A DNA stretch of 64,000 nucleotides from Anaerococcus nagyae. GTDB lineage: Bacteria > Bacillota > Clostridia > Tissierellales > Peptoniphilaceae. The position numbers and the translations under genes are program-made. Position 1 is the first letter of the stretch. Each line of letters begins with the position of its first letter. The notes under the pieces were generated by a model. That model saw nothing but the letters and a program-made list of their open reading frames with translations, made no database searches and had not been told where the DNA came from. Where the stretch lies: assembly GCF_017874535.1 (NCBI RefSeq), contig NZ_JAGGLS010000001.1, positions 1 through 64,000 of the forward strand, given 5' to 3'. Positions 18,936 to 28,090 of the stretch are shown in pieces.

Positions 18936-18970
18936 AGCTGTTGATAAAAACTTTATCAACAGCTCTTTTA
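18936..18970. terminator. Bidirectional terminator between thiN and the AI-2E-family gene
   Basis: 13-bp perfect stem (18936-18948 / 18952-18964, core GCTGTTGATAAA) with a 3-nt loop, an A run on the left and TTTT on the right. It serves the convergent thiN transcript and the minus-strand exporter gene, whose stop codon overlaps it. Confidence 0.85.
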
Positions 18971-20191
18971 AAATTCTTTTCTCAATTTTTCTTCTCTCAT
19001 CTCATCATATGATTTTTTTGCCTTTTCTGCCACTGTTATCCTATCCATTTTTTTCTCTTTTAGTTTTTTATTTACATTATCTTGACTTAAAGTATAAAGT
19101 ACAGCTGCTATTGGCATAAATAAGATCATACCTGGTATACCAAATAATCTGCCTCCTAATATTACTGATACAAAAATCCATATTGCTGGAAGCCCAGAAT
19201 TTTTACCAATAAATAAAGGATAAATAATTTTTTCTTGTAATTGTTGTAAAATCACAAGAAATATTATAAACACCAAAGCTTTAAATGGTGAATGGATAAA
19301 TATCAAAATCACGCCTATTGCTGCAGCTATTATTGCTCCAAAGTATGGAATAATATCCAATGTACCAACCAAAACTGATATCATCCCTGCATAAGGCAAT
19401 CTAAGTATTTTCATTCCTATAAAGTTTAAAATACCTAATGTTATGCATGATAAGATTTTTGAGTTTAAAAATTTAGCAAAAGCATCATAGCTTAGCTTAA
19501 ATACATAATTAATTTGATCTGCAGTTTCTTCATTAAAATTAGCATAAAGCAACCTATTAGAGTTTAATTTCAATGATTTTTTGTTTATACTAACATATAT
19601 TGAAAAAATAAAACCAAGTCCAATTGCAGCCAATCCTGAGCTTACAGATGATATTATATTTTGTGCTCTACTTAATAAATTTGTGCTATCTCCACTTGCA
19701 TAATCAGTAATTTTTTGAGATATAGTGCTTAAATCAAGATTAGCAAAATTTTCTTTAAAATCAATAGCTGCTTGATTTATAGATGGCATTTTTTGTGTAT
19801 ATTTTATAACAGCATCCATAAAGGCTGGAAGGTTTTGTATAGTTGATTGAATTGCATTTATTAATTCTGGTATGACTACAACTAATATCAACGTAATTAT
19901 AGCAAAAAATATGATCCAGCTTATAAATAAGGAAAGCGCTAATACAAGATTTCTATGCTTTAATGGATCTATAAATTTACCAAATACCTTTTCTTGAAAA
20001 AAGCTCATAGGTAAATCTATCACAAATGCTATAGCAAATCCTATTATCATTGGTCTAACAACCCCATAGGTACTAAGTAAAAAATTTGATAGAGGTTCTA
20101 TATACCACAATGCAAAGAAAGTTAATATCAGGTACAAACCTACCTTGTAATTATTTTTAGATTTTTCATCTAACTTGTTTTTTTCTTTCAT
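18968..20191 (-). CDS. AI-2E/PerM-family membrane permease
   Basis: 407-residue integral membrane protein of the PF01594 family (YtvI/YdbI/PerM type), with about eight helices and the conserved C-terminal part SVLVGTLDIIPYFGAIIAA ... ILQQLQEKIIYPLFIGKNSGL ... FGIPGMILFMPIAAV. Members export diverse substrates (AI-2, Na+/H+); the substrate here is unknown. The start is set at the ATG at 20191, which has GAGGTG upstream. Last gene of the typA-rex-ABC-F run. Confidence 0.88.
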   Translation of the reverse strand: MKEKNKLDEKSKNNYKVGLYLILTFFALWYIEPLSNFLLSTYGVVRPMIIGFAIAFVIDLPMSFFQEKVFGKFIDPLKHRNLVLALSLFISWIIFFAIITLILVVVIPELINAIQSTIQNLPAFMDAVIKYTQKMPSINQAAIDFKENFANLDLSTISQKITDYASGDSTNLLSRAQNIISSVSSGLAAIGLGFIFSIYVSINKKSLKLNSNRLLYANFNEETADQINYVFKLSYDAFAKFLNSKILSCITLGILNFIGMKILRLPYAGMISVLVGTLDIIPYFGAIIAAAIGVILIFIHSPFKALVFIIFLVILQQLQEKIIYPLFIGKNSGLPAIWIFVSVILGGRLFGIPGMILFMPIAAVLYTLSQDNVNKKLKEKKMDRITVAEKAKKSYDEMREEKLRKEF

Positions 20192-20207
20192 CTTCACCTC
20201 TAAATAT

Positions 20208-22139
20208 CTATTCTTCTAAAGAAATATTAAGGTCAAACCACTGATCTGACAAAGATTCTTTTTTATTTTCTAAACTCTTTATTTCTTCAAATGTTTCTTT
20301 GACCTTATCTTGGTTACTATAAAAATTTTCCATTAAAGTAAGTTCAGTTAACTCATCAACCTTACTATCTATATCTTCCATTTCTTTTTCTATATTTTTA
20401 ATAGTTTGTTTAATTTTTTTTATTTCATTTTTTTTAAGGTTTTGCTTTTTCTTTTCTTTTGCAAGTTGAGTCTTACTTACTATCTGACTTTCTCTTTCTA
20501 TAGAAGATTCTTTTATTTCTTTTTGTTTATTTTCATAATAACTATAGTTACCCATATACTCATCCATACCATCTGATTTCATCTCTAAAATTTTTATTGC
20601 TATCTTATTTAAAAAATATCTATCATGGCTTATTATAAGCATGGTACCTTCATAATCTAGGATAGCATCTTCTAGGATTTCCTTACTATCTATGTCTAAA
20701 TGATTAGTAGGCTCATCCATTAATATAAAATTTGTATCAGAGATCATAAGCTTAAGTAAAGAGATACGAGCCCTCTCACCACCAGAAAGTTCAGAAATTT
20801 CTCTATCTACATCACTATCATAGAACATAAATTTAGCTAAATAAGATCTAATTTCAAAGTTGGTAAGCATAGGATAAGTTTCCCTTATTTCATCAAAAAT
20901 AGTGTTATTTAAGTTAAGTGATTTTTGCTCCTGATCAAAATATCCTACATTTACACTCTGTCCATGTTTAATTTTTCCACCACTCGGAAGTTCTTCTCCC
21001 ATAATGATTCTAAACAATGTGGTCTTACCAACGCCATTTTCTCCTATTATAGCTGTTCTTTCATTTCGGTATAAATCAAAGCTAATATTTTTGAAAACTT
21101 CTTTATCTAAAAAATTTTTCTCTAGCTTTTCTACCTTTAATACATCTTCACCGCTTTGTATTCTTGGAGTAAACTTTAGTTTCATTGAACTATTTACACT
21201 ATCAGGTTTTTCTATACGATCCATCTTATCTAAAAGTTTTTGACGGGATCTAGATTGTGATATGCCTCTCTTACGTTTGGACCCACCTTGATTTTTAAGA
21301 CGTTCTATTATCTCTTCTTGACGGTCAATTTCCTTTTGTTGAGCCTTATATTGGTGCATTCTAACTTCTAAATCTTTTTTTCTCTTATTCATAAAAGTAG
21401 TGTAGTCACCATTATAAGTATTTAGACTACCATTCTCTAGAAGAAATATTCTATTTACTGTATTATCCAAAAAGTACCTATCATGGGAGATGACTATTAC
21501 CGAACCTTGATAATTTTTTATGAAATTTTCAAGAAATCTTATAGCATTTATATCTAGATGATTGGTAGGTTCGTCTAGTAAGATTAGATCTGGCTTTTCT
21601 AATAGTAAATAAGCAAGCTCTACCCTAGCTTTTTGTCCACCTGATAGGTCATTGATATTTTTATCAAAGTCTTCTTCTAAAAAACCCATAGCTTTAAGAG
21701 TTCCTTCAAGCTCTGATTTTATAGAATATCCATTTTGTGCTTCAAACTTCTCAAATAACTTATTATGTTCTTCTAATAATGAATCCATCTTATCTGAATT
21801 CATGTTTGGATCAGCTAATTTTTTTTCTATATTTCTTAACTTTTTTTCTATATCTATGATTTTATCAAAAACTTTCATACAGTAATCATAGATCGAAATA
21901 CTATAATCTATTGCTAATTGCTGTTTTAAATACCCTACTTTAATATCATTTGGGATATATATATCTCCACTGTCTTTAGAATCTTCCCCCATTAAAATTT
22001 TAAAAAGGGTGGATTTGCCTGCCCCATTTATGCCAATGAGGCCGACCTTATCACCCTTTTCAATCTTAAAGCTTAAGCCTTTAAATATTTCCTTAGTAGG
22101 ATATGATTTACTTAAATTGCTTGCTGTAAGTATATTCAT
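20208..22139 (-). CDS. ABC-F family ATPase (translation factor type)
   Basis: 643-residue soluble protein with two ABC domains and no membrane part. Domain 1: GINGAGKST, LSGGQKARVELA, LLDEPTNHLD. Domain 2: GENGVGKTT, LSGGERARISLL, LMDEPTNHLD. The linker (about 240-300) is rich in Lys/Arg, and the C-terminal 100 residues form a charged coiled coil, as in Uup/YdiF-like ABC-F proteins. These act on the ribosome. A resistance role cannot be excluded but nothing favours it. It overlaps rex by 1 bp. Confidence 0.92.
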   Translation of the reverse strand: MNILTASNLSKSYPTKEIFKGLSFKIEKGDKVGLIGINGAGKSTLFKILMGEDSKDSGDIYIPNDIKVGYLKQQLAIDYSISIYDYCMKVFDKIIDIEKKLRNIEKKLADPNMNSDKMDSLLEEHNKLFEKFEAQNGYSIKSELEGTLKAMGFLEEDFDKNINDLSGGQKARVELAYLLLEKPDLILLDEPTNHLDINAIRFLENFIKNYQGSVIVISHDRYFLDNTVNRIFLLENGSLNTYNGDYTTFMNKRKKDLEVRMHQYKAQQKEIDRQEEIIERLKNQGGSKRKRGISQSRSRQKLLDKMDRIEKPDSVNSSMKLKFTPRIQSGEDVLKVEKLEKNFLDKEVFKNISFDLYRNERTAIIGENGVGKTTLFRIIMGEELPSGGKIKHGQSVNVGYFDQEQKSLNLNNTIFDEIRETYPMLTNFEIRSYLAKFMFYDSDVDREISELSGGERARISLLKLMISDTNFILMDEPTNHLDIDSKEILEDAILDYEGTMLIISHDRYFLNKIAIKILEMKSDGMDEYMGNYSYYENKQKEIKESSIERESQIVSKTQLAKEKKKQNLKKNEIKKIKQTIKNIEKEMEDIDSKVDELTELTLMENFYSNQDKVKETFEEIKSLENKKESLSDQWFDLNISLEE

Positions 22140-22768
22140 TAATAATTAAAATCCTCTGGAGAGTTTATAAAATATGTAAGCGTAAATAGTGACTCATCTA
22201 AGTGTACATTTTCTAAAACAACTCCATTTTTTGTTTTAAGATCTACTGGAGAAAAATTCCAAATACCCATAACTTCACCATCACAAAGTACGTCACAAAC
22301 ATCTTGACTTGCTTCTTTTGGCGTTGCAATTATTCCAATATCTACCTTGTTATTTTTCAGATAATCGCTAAGTTCATCTATATCTTTTACTTCAATCTCT
22401 TTATTAGATGTTTCTTTATCAAAAACTGCAGTAAAAGTATAGCCTAAATCTCTAAAAGTTTTATATTGGTATAGGGCATGGCCTATATTACCATATCCTA
22501 TCAAAACCATATTATATTGTTTATCTACACCTATGATTTTTGAAAGCTCATCCATAAGCTCTTTTACATTGTAACCATAGCCTTGTTGACCAAAACAACC
22601 ATAGTGATTTAAGTCTTGTCTAATTTGGCTTGCTGTAAGACCTGTAATTTCTGAAAGCTCCTTAGAAGAAACTCTTACAATCCCACGATCATTAATACTT
22701 TCTAGATACCTATAATACTTAGGCAATCTTTTTATTACTGATAATGATACTCCATTTTCCTTAGCCAT
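22139..22768 (-). CDS. rex: Redox-sensing transcriptional repressor Rex
   Basis: Senses NADH/NAD+ and represses fermentation and anaerobic respiration genes. 209 residues from the ATG at 22768 (SD GGTGAGG; the frame runs on to a GTG without better signals). N-terminal winged helix (VSLSVIKRLPKYYRYLESI ... SSKELSEITGLTASQIRQDLNHYG.FGQQGYGY) and C-terminal Rossmann domain (VLIGYGNIGHAL). Overlaps the upstream membrane-protein gene by 8 bp and the downstream ABC-F gene by 1 bp. Confidence 0.96.
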   Translation of the reverse strand: MAKENGVSLSVIKRLPKYYRYLESINDRGIVRVSSKELSEITGLTASQIRQDLNHYGCFGQQGYGYNVKELMDELSKIIGVDKQYNMVLIGYGNIGHALYQYKTFRDLGYTFTAVFDKETSNKEIEVKDIDELSDYLKNNKVDIGIIATPKEASQDVCDVLCDGEVMGIWNFSPVDLKTKNGVVLENVHLDESLFTLTYFINSPEDFNY

Positions 22769-23402
22769 TGTTATCCTCACCTTCCATAAGTTTTAAATCT
22801 TCATCTGTTAATTCTTCTACAAGATCAACTTTTTCTGTATTATACTCCACTTCTTCATTAATATCAGATTCAAATACAATTTTATCATCAGAATTCTTAG
22901 TTATTATATCATAATCTTCATCGTTTTCTTCCAAATCATTGTTAATTATAGAACTAATATCTTCATTATCACTACACTCTACATATTTTTCTGTCATATT
23001 TCTAAGCTTTAAAATATTTAAAATGTGAATAAAGTACACAACTATTAGAACTGTATAGAGAATCAATTGATTATTTAAATTAAGGAACTGATTATTTAAA
23101 TTAAGACCTACTGGTAATCCTGGTATAAATCTTGCCAATACTAAAATCGCAGGAACACTTAAAACTCCAAATCCAATAGCCGTTACAATAGCCGTAAATA
23201 TAGATAAGCCATAGGAATTTTTTTGAAATAATATGTATATTCCATAGACTAACATGAGGGCCCAAGCTATCAAAAAGCCCACCGCCCAAATATAATTTAT
23301 AGCAAAAATATTTGCACGAGACGATATTATAGTAATGATAAACAAAGTAAGAACCACTACGCTCAATATTTGGCTAAGGGTCTTTTCAAATCTTCTATCC
23401 AT
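22761..23402 (-). CDS. Four-helix membrane protein with acidic cytoplasmic tail
   Basis: 213 residues, not recognised. Four hydrophobic segments (about 12-30, 35-57, 66-90, 112-135), then a roughly 75-residue highly acidic tail (EDISSIINNDLEENDEDYD...). A 7-residue duplication, LNLNNQF-LNLNNQ, lies in the loop before helix 4 and matches a 21-bp tandem DNA repeat. It sits 8 bp after typA and overlaps rex, so it is firmly in that operon. It may be a family-specific membrane protein. Confidence 0.75.
   Translation of the reverse strand: MDRRFEKTLSQILSVVVLTLFIITIISSRANIFAINYIWAVGFLIAWALMLVYGIYILFQKNSYGLSIFTAIVTAIGFGVLSVPAILVLARFIPGLPVGLNLNNQFLNLNNQLILYTVLIVVYFIHILNILKLRNMTEKYVECSDNEDISSIINNDLEENDEDYDIITKNSDDKIVFESDINEEVEYNTEKVDLVEELTDEDLKLMEGEDNNG
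23068..23105. repeat. 21-bp tandem duplication inside a membrane-protein gene
   Basis: Unit TGATTATTTAAATTAAGGAAC (copy 1, 23068-23088) followed by a 17-bp exact partial copy (23089-23105). In frame, adding 7 residues to a loop. Confidence 0.85.
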
Positions 23403-23410
23403 ATAATCAC

Positions 23411-25231
23411 CTATTTGTTTTTCTTTGACTTATATCTTAGATTGCTATCTAGAATTCTCTTTCTTATTCTTAAATTATTTGGGGTAACTTCGATTAATTC
23501 ATCATCTTCTACAAATTCCATCATTTCTTCTACACTCATTTTTTTAGCAGGTGTTAGCATAATAGCATCATCAGATCCTGAGGCACGTGTATTTGTTAAC
23601 TTTTTAGTCTTACATACATTTACATCAATATCTAGACCTTTGGCATTCATACCTACTACCTCACCTTCATAAACTTCATCCCCTGCTTCGATAAACAATT
23701 GTCCACGAGATTGAGCAGCATTTAAACCATATGCTCTTGCTATACCTTGTTCACTAGCTATAAGAGATCCCACCTGACGTGTCTCCATATCGCCTTTATA
23801 TGGTGCATATTCTTCAAATTCTGAGTTAAGTATACCTGTGCCCTTAGTATCTGTTAAAAACTCTGTTCTATAGCCTATAAGACCACGAGCAGGAATTCTA
23901 AATATCATCCTTGTGTATCCAGATGAAGTTGGACTCATATCTACAAGTTCGCCTTTACGACGACCAAGTTTATCTATAACAGAGCCAGTATATTCTTGGT
24001 CAACATCTATTGTTGCTAGTTCTATTGGTTCATGTTTTTTTCCATCTATATCTTTAAACATAACTTCAGGTTTTGAAACTTGGAATTCATATCCTTCTCG
24101 TCTTAGATTTTCTATAAGTACTGATAAGTGAAGTTCTCCACGTCCTGAAACTCTAAAACTTTCTGTTGAATCTGTATTTTCCACTCTTAGAGAAACATCT
24201 GTTTCTTTTTCTTTAAACAATCTTTCTCTTAAATGTCTACTTGTAACATATTTCCCATCGCGTCCTGCAAATGGTGAATCATTTACTGAGAATGTCATAG
24301 AAAGAGTTGGTTCAGAAATCTTTGTAAATTCAATTGGCTCATGATCTTCTTCTGTACCAATAGTATCACCTATTGATATATCCTCCATACCTGATAAAGC
24401 TACAATAGATCCAAACTTAGCTTCTTCTACTTCTACTCTTTCTAGACCATCAAATTCATATATTGTTACAATTTTAGATTTTTCAAGCCTATCTTTTTCA
24501 TTATAGTTTGTAATTACAGCATTGGCATTTTTCTTAATAACACCTTGCTCTACCTTACCTATTGCGATAGAACCTAAAAAAGAACTATAGTCGGTTGTTG
24601 AAACTAACACCTTAAATGGAGCTTGTTCATCAGCTTCAAATGCTGGTGTATACTCTATAATTGTATCTAAAAGGTCAATCATATCATTTTTTACTGTATC
24701 TTTTTCAAGGCTTGCCCAACCATTTTTAGCAGAAGCATAGACAAATGGACTTTCTAGATAGGATTCATCCGCGTCTAGAGAAATAAATAAATCTAATATT
24801 TCATCTTCAACTTCATCAATTCTTTGATCTGGTCTATCTACTTTGTTTATACAAATAATTGCTGGTAGATTAAGCTCAATAGCCTTTCTTAATACAAACT
24901 TAGTTTGAGGCATAGGACCCTCATGGCTATCTACAACTAAAACAACTGACTCAGCCATATTAAGTACACGTTCTACTTCACCACCAAAATCCGCGTGGCC
25001 TGGTGTATCTATAATATTAATCTTTTTATCATTGTAATGGATAGCAGTATTCTTAGAAAGAATAGTAATCCCTCTTTCTTTTTCTATACTGTTAGAGTCC
25101 ATAACCCTTTCCTTGACTTCTTGGTTTTCTCTAAATGTTCCTGAACTTTTTAGTAAACCATCTACAAGTGTTGTTTTTCCGTGATCTACGTGGGCTATGA
25201 TTGCGACATTTCTTACATCTTCTCTTTTCAT
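23411..25231 (-). CDS. typA: Translational GTPase TypA/BipA
   Basis: Ribosome-binding GTPase involved in stress adaptation and 50S assembly. 606 residues from the ATG at 25231, which is preceded by GAAGG; the frame extends to an upstream ATG without SD. G1 AHVDHGKT, G3 [17 protein letters not shown]4 NKVDRPD, then EF-G-like domains and the TypA C-terminal domain ([33 protein letters not shown]). The C-terminus is basic. First gene of typA-membrane protein-rex-ABC-F-permease. Confidence 0.97.
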   Translation of the reverse strand: MKREDVRNVAIIAHVDHGKTTLVDGLLKSSGTFRENQEVKERVMDSNSIEKERGITILSKNTAIHYNDKKINIIDTPGHADFGGEVERVLNMAESVVLVVDSHEGPMPQTKFVLRKAIELNLPAIICINKVDRPDQRIDEVEDEILDLFISLDADESYLESPFVYASAKNGWASLEKDTVKNDMIDLLDTIIEYTPAFEADEQAPFKVLVSTTDYSSFLGSIAIGKVEQGVIKKNANAVITNYNEKDRLEKSKIVTIYEFDGLERVEVEEAKFGSIVALSGMEDISIGDTIGTEEDHEPIEFTKISEPTLSMTFSVNDSPFAGRDGKYVTSRHLRERLFKEKETDVSLRVENTDSTESFRVSGRGELHLSVLIENLRREGYEFQVSKPEVMFKDIDGKKHEPIELATIDVDQEYTGSVIDKLGRRKGELVDMSPTSSGYTRMIFRIPARGLIGYRTEFLTDTKGTGILNSEFEEYAPYKGDMETRQVGSLIASEQGIARAYGLNAAQSRGQLFIEAGDEVYEGEVVGMNAKGLDIDVNVCKTKKLTNTRASGSDDAIMLTPAKKMSVEEMMEFVEDDELIEVTPNNLRIRKRILDSNLRYKSKKNK

Positions 25232-25304
25232 ATATCCTTCTTTCATAACTAACAAATTCTATCAATATATTATATCAATTGCGCAAATATTATCAATAAA
25301 AGCC

Positions 25305-25342
25305 ATAAAAAAACATCTAGGTACTTTATTAATCACTAGATG
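25305..25342 (-). terminator. Terminator of the RsbW-like gene
   Basis: Minus-strand stem CATCTAG/CTAGATG followed by seven T residues, placed directly after the stop at 25344. Confidence 0.7.
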
Positions 25343-25343
25343 C

Positions 25344-25736
25344 TTAACAAATTTTTTGATCATTTAGTTCTAAAAAAGCTACAGTAGTATTATCCTGCAC
25401 CAAAAAATTATCTGCAAGGGAATAGACTAATTGGATGCCTCTGCCATGATCTGATAGTATATCCCTATATTTAGCATAATCTATGCCATCTCCCTCGTCT
25501 TTAACTTTAATCATACAATAATCTTCATCAATCACAATAATAATATCAATTAATTTTTCATAAATTTTGTGGTTACCGTGTTTATAAGAATTTACGATTA
25601 ATTCGTCTAGAACGAGTCTAATTTTAAAGATAAAATCTTCATTATAGTTCTGTTCTTCTAATAAACTTATCGTATTATCCCTAAATTCTTTTATTAATGA
25701 AAGATCACTATGAATTAGATTTCTAATAATTTCCAT
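25344..25736 (-). CDS. RsbW/SpoIIAB-like anti-sigma or serine kinase-type ATPase
   Basis: 130-residue single-domain GHKL ATPase (HATPase_c_2). N box LDELIVNSYKHGN, G1 box VKDEGDGID, G2 box DHGRGIQLV. Related proteins are anti-sigma factors and serine kinases acting on anti-anti-sigma partners. No sigma factor or STAS-domain gene lies beside it, so its partner is elsewhere. SD AAGGAG; transcribed alone, with its own terminator. Whether it controls the 52.9-kb sigma factor is unknown. Confidence 0.82.
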   Translation of the reverse strand: MEIIRNLIHSDLSLIKEFRDNTISLLEEQNYNEDFIFKIRLVLDELIVNSYKHGNHKIYEKLIDIIIVIDEDYCMIKVKDEGDGIDYAKYRDILSDHGRGIQLVYSLADNFLVQDNTTVAFLELNDQKIC

Positions 25737-25844
25737 AGCATGCTCCTTAAACTATTATGTTTATACCCAAAATTAATAAAATTATAAACTTATGAAAATC
25801 CTATGCATTATTGTAAAAGTATGTAATAAATTTAGGAAATAGGG

Positions 25845-25850
25845 TATAAT
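25845..25850 (+). promoter_or_regulatory. -10 element of the rubredoxin promoter
   Basis: Perfect TATAAT, 34 bp upstream of the ATG. The -35 region (TGTAAT at 17 bp) is weak. Confidence 0.5.
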
Positions 25851-25884
25851 ATAAAATGTAATAACAATGAAAGGAGACATTGGT

Positions 25885-26043
25885 ATGAAATACGTATGTA
25901 CAGCATGTGGATACATTTATGATCCTGCTGAAGGAGATGTTGATAACGGAATCGAAGCAGGAACAGAATTTGACCAACTTCCAGAAGATTGGGTTTGCCC
26001 AGTTTGTGGAGTAGGCAAAGATATGTTTGAACCACAAGAATAA
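25885..26043 (+). CDS. Rubredoxin
   Basis: 52-residue iron-sulfur electron carrier, short enough to be missed by length cut-offs. The sequence begins [18 protein letters not shown] and ends with [18 protein letters not shown]. Fe is held by Cys5, Cys8, Cys38 and Cys41 (two CxxC pairs), and the conserved aromatic and Pro residues around them are present. SD AAAGGAG lies 8 bp upstream; its own -10 and a strong terminator make it monocistronic. In anaerobes it typically donates electrons to oxygen- or peroxide-reducing enzymes. Confidence 0.98.
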   Translation: MKYVCTACGYIYDPAEGDVDNGIEAGTEFDQLPEDWVCPVCGVGKDMFEPQE

Positions 26044-26053
26044 TAAAATTAAC

Positions 26054-26084
26054 AAGGAGGCTCTATGCCTCCTTTATTTTTTTT
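26054..26084 (+). terminator. Terminator of rubredoxin gene
   Basis: 8-bp perfect stem AAGGAGGC/GCCTCCTT with a 5-nt loop, then T-A-TTTTTTTT. Confidence 0.92.
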
Positions 26085-26087
26085 GCA

Positions 26088-26115
26088 AATAAAAAATAAG
26101 CCATAAGGCTTATTT
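26088..26115 (-). terminator. Terminator of the secreted lysine-rich protein gene
   Basis: 9-bp stem (AAATAAGCC/GGCTTATTT, arms 26094-26102 and 26107-26115) with a 4-nt loop and a T-rich tail on the minus strand, immediately after the stop at 26117. Confidence 0.75.
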
Positions 26116-26116
26116 G

Positions 26117-27190
26117 TTAACTATCTTCTCGTCTTTTTAATGTATAAATAAAAGCTAAAGAAAGTCCTACTATAAGTAATATTACCATAGCTATTTCCTT
26201 GGCTTTATAAGAATGATTTTCTTCTTTGTATACTTTAGGATCTTTTGATAATCCTTTTGGATTAGTATTATAATCCTCTTCAGAGTTATCTTCCTTACTA
26301 CCTACTTCATCTTCACCATCTATTTCTATAACTAGGGTCTCATTCTTTTGATCTAATATTGATGGTTCAACTTCATTTTTAGCATCATCATAGGCTAATT
26401 TTGACGTTTGCTCTAAGGTTTTGTTGATTTTCTCACTAGCTTCTTTAGCTAATTCCTTTTTTTCCTGTGAAGTTTTTGCAGCTTCAATTTTTTTGTTGTA
26501 CTCTTTTACTATATCTTTTGTATCAGTTTCAATTTTTTTCGATTCCTCTTTGTTAAGTTTTTTGGACGAAATAATATTATTTGCTAAATCAACTGATTCT
26601 TTATAACTTATACCATCACTGGAAGTTTTATTTATATTAGGTTTAGGTATAGATGTTTTTATTGGCTTATTTTTTCTATTGATTTTATTTTCTTTATATT
26701 CTATATCTGCTTCTTCTTCTCTTCTATTTTTAGGTTTATCTAATTTTTCAGTGTATTTATTTTCAGTAGACTTCTTTTTAGTTTCTTTTTTTATATCACT
26801 TTTCTTATTACCACCATCTCTAGTGGGACCTTCATTATGTTTTTGGGAATTCTTATTATCTGTCTCTTTATTTTTACCATAATTAGAATCTTTCTGATCT
26901 TCTTTTGGATAAATCCTATCTCCAGCATTTTTGCTATTCACTTTAACTGATATTACCTCTTGGGAACCAACATCTTTATTATCTTCTGATTTCTTATTAA
27001 TTTTTTCAGGAATATTAGTTGTTTCCTTTTTACCATCAGCTGGATCTTCTGTAATTACCAGTTCATCACCAGTTTTTATATCTGATTTTTGCTTAAATTC
27101 AACTCTTTGACTTTCCTCTTCAGTCGCATAAGATTTTGTGATAAAAGAAAAAGCAACTATGAAACAAAGAGATCTTCTTAATTTGTTCAT
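26117..27190 (-). CDS. Secreted, membrane-anchored, lysine/glutamate-rich low-complexity protein
   Basis: 357 residues, no recognised catalytic domain. Residues 1-22 form a signal peptide (MNKLRRSLCFIVAFSFITKSYA). The middle is disordered and very rich in Lys, Glu, Asn and Asp. A short helical region (about 195-275, LANNIISSKKLNKEESKKIE...) may be a coiled coil. A C-terminal transmembrane helix (IAMVILLIVGLSLAFIYTL, about 332-350) is followed by KRREDS, so the protein is anchored with most of it outside. No LPXTG motif. SD GGAGG. Confidence 0.75.
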   Translation of the reverse strand: MNKLRRSLCFIVAFSFITKSYATEEESQRVEFKQKSDIKTGDELVITEDPADGKKETTNIPEKINKKSEDNKDVGSQEVISVKVNSKNAGDRIYPKEDQKDSNYGKNKETDNKNSQKHNEGPTRDGGNKKSDIKKETKKKSTENKYTEKLDKPKNRREEEADIEYKENKINRKNKPIKTSIPKPNINKTSSDGISYKESVDLANNIISSKKLNKEESKKIETDTKDIVKEYNKKIEAAKTSQEKKELAKEASEKINKTLEQTSKLAYDDAKNEVEPSILDQKNETLVIEIDGEDEVGSKEDNSEEDYNTNPKGLSKDPKVYKEENHSYKAKEIAMVILLIVGLSLAFIYTLKRREDS

Positions 27191-27250
27191 ATTTCCTCCA
27201 GCATAACTTTACACTGATATTTTACACTTATTTACTACACAATTCAAAAA

Positions 27251-28081
27251 TTATTTATTATCTTTTACCACAGCTTGCTTCCACATAAATTGATATAAAG
27301 AATTAAACTTCCCTACATAATTACCTTTCCAAGGCTTTCTCTTGCCACAAAAATGTAATATTGCTGTATCCAGCATAACATCTTCTAGCTCATAACCATA
27401 TTTAACCTTATAGGTAGAATACCTTCTGGCATCATAATTGAATTTTAACTCTGAAATTTCTTTTATCTTATTTCTAAATACTACATTTAATAAGTCTTGG
27501 TCAGGCATCATGAGACCTGCTTTGGGTGAGTGTTCTATATAATTTATAATTTTATCATCATATGATTTTTCTCTTGCTTTTTTAAGATTTATCATAAGGA
27601 TTCCAGAATTATAGTAATTTACTATATCACTCTTTTCCGATGTTAGTATAAGCCTTGCTTTATTTGCCGATTGGACTGTTGGTATGGTATGGATAGCAGC
27701 CATATAATAATTTTCTTCAAAGTCTGACTCGTATAAATCCATAAGTGAATTTAATATAAGAGTATCAGGATCCAAGTATAGGATTCTATCAAGATCTTCT
27801 GGAAGATACTTGTATGCTATAAGCCTAAAGTACATTTCGCTTGTATAATAAAAAGTAGTATGAGCTTTTTTAAACTCGTCTACTACTTTTAAGTTAATAA
27901 GCCTTGCTTTGGCATTTGACTTATCTTTTATATAATTTTCTAGTTCTTTTATATTTTCATCACTAATTGATGAATGAAGAATATAAATATTAATATAATT
28001 ATCATTTGTTAAAAACAATGAATATAGCATTGTCTTTAATGGATTTAGATAATTGGTATCGCAACTTACTAATATATTCAA
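27251..28081 (-). CDS. Family 8 glycosyltransferase
   Basis: 276-residue GT8 enzyme. Features: MNILVSCDTNYL start region, metal-binding DxD in ILYLDPDTLI, YNSGILMINL, DQDLLN and ILHFCGKRKPWKG. It transfers a hexose or similar from a nucleotide sugar to a glycan or glycolipid; the acceptor is unknown. The start appears to be TTG at 28081 with AGGAG about 7 bp upstream, as no ATG fits. It follows the YitT gene after 9 bp. Confidence 0.88.
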   Translation of the reverse strand: MNILVSCDTNYLNPLKTMLYSLFLTNDNYINIYILHSSISDENIKELENYIKDKSNAKARLINLKVVDEFKKAHTTFYYTSEMYFRLIAYKYLPEDLDRILYLDPDTLILNSLMDLYESDFEENYYMAAIHTIPTVQSANKARLILTSEKSDIVNYYNSGILMINLKKAREKSYDDKIINYIEHSPKAGLMMPDQDLLNVVFRNKIKEISELKFNYDARRYSTYKVKYGYELEDVMLDTAILHFCGKRKPWKGNYVGKFNSLYQFMWKQAVVKDNK

Positions 28082-28090
28082 TTTCTTCTC

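Noticed and set aside
25801-26055. Minus-strand ORFs of 84 and 67 residues
   Set aside because: They are antisense to rubredoxin, which has SD, promoter and terminator.
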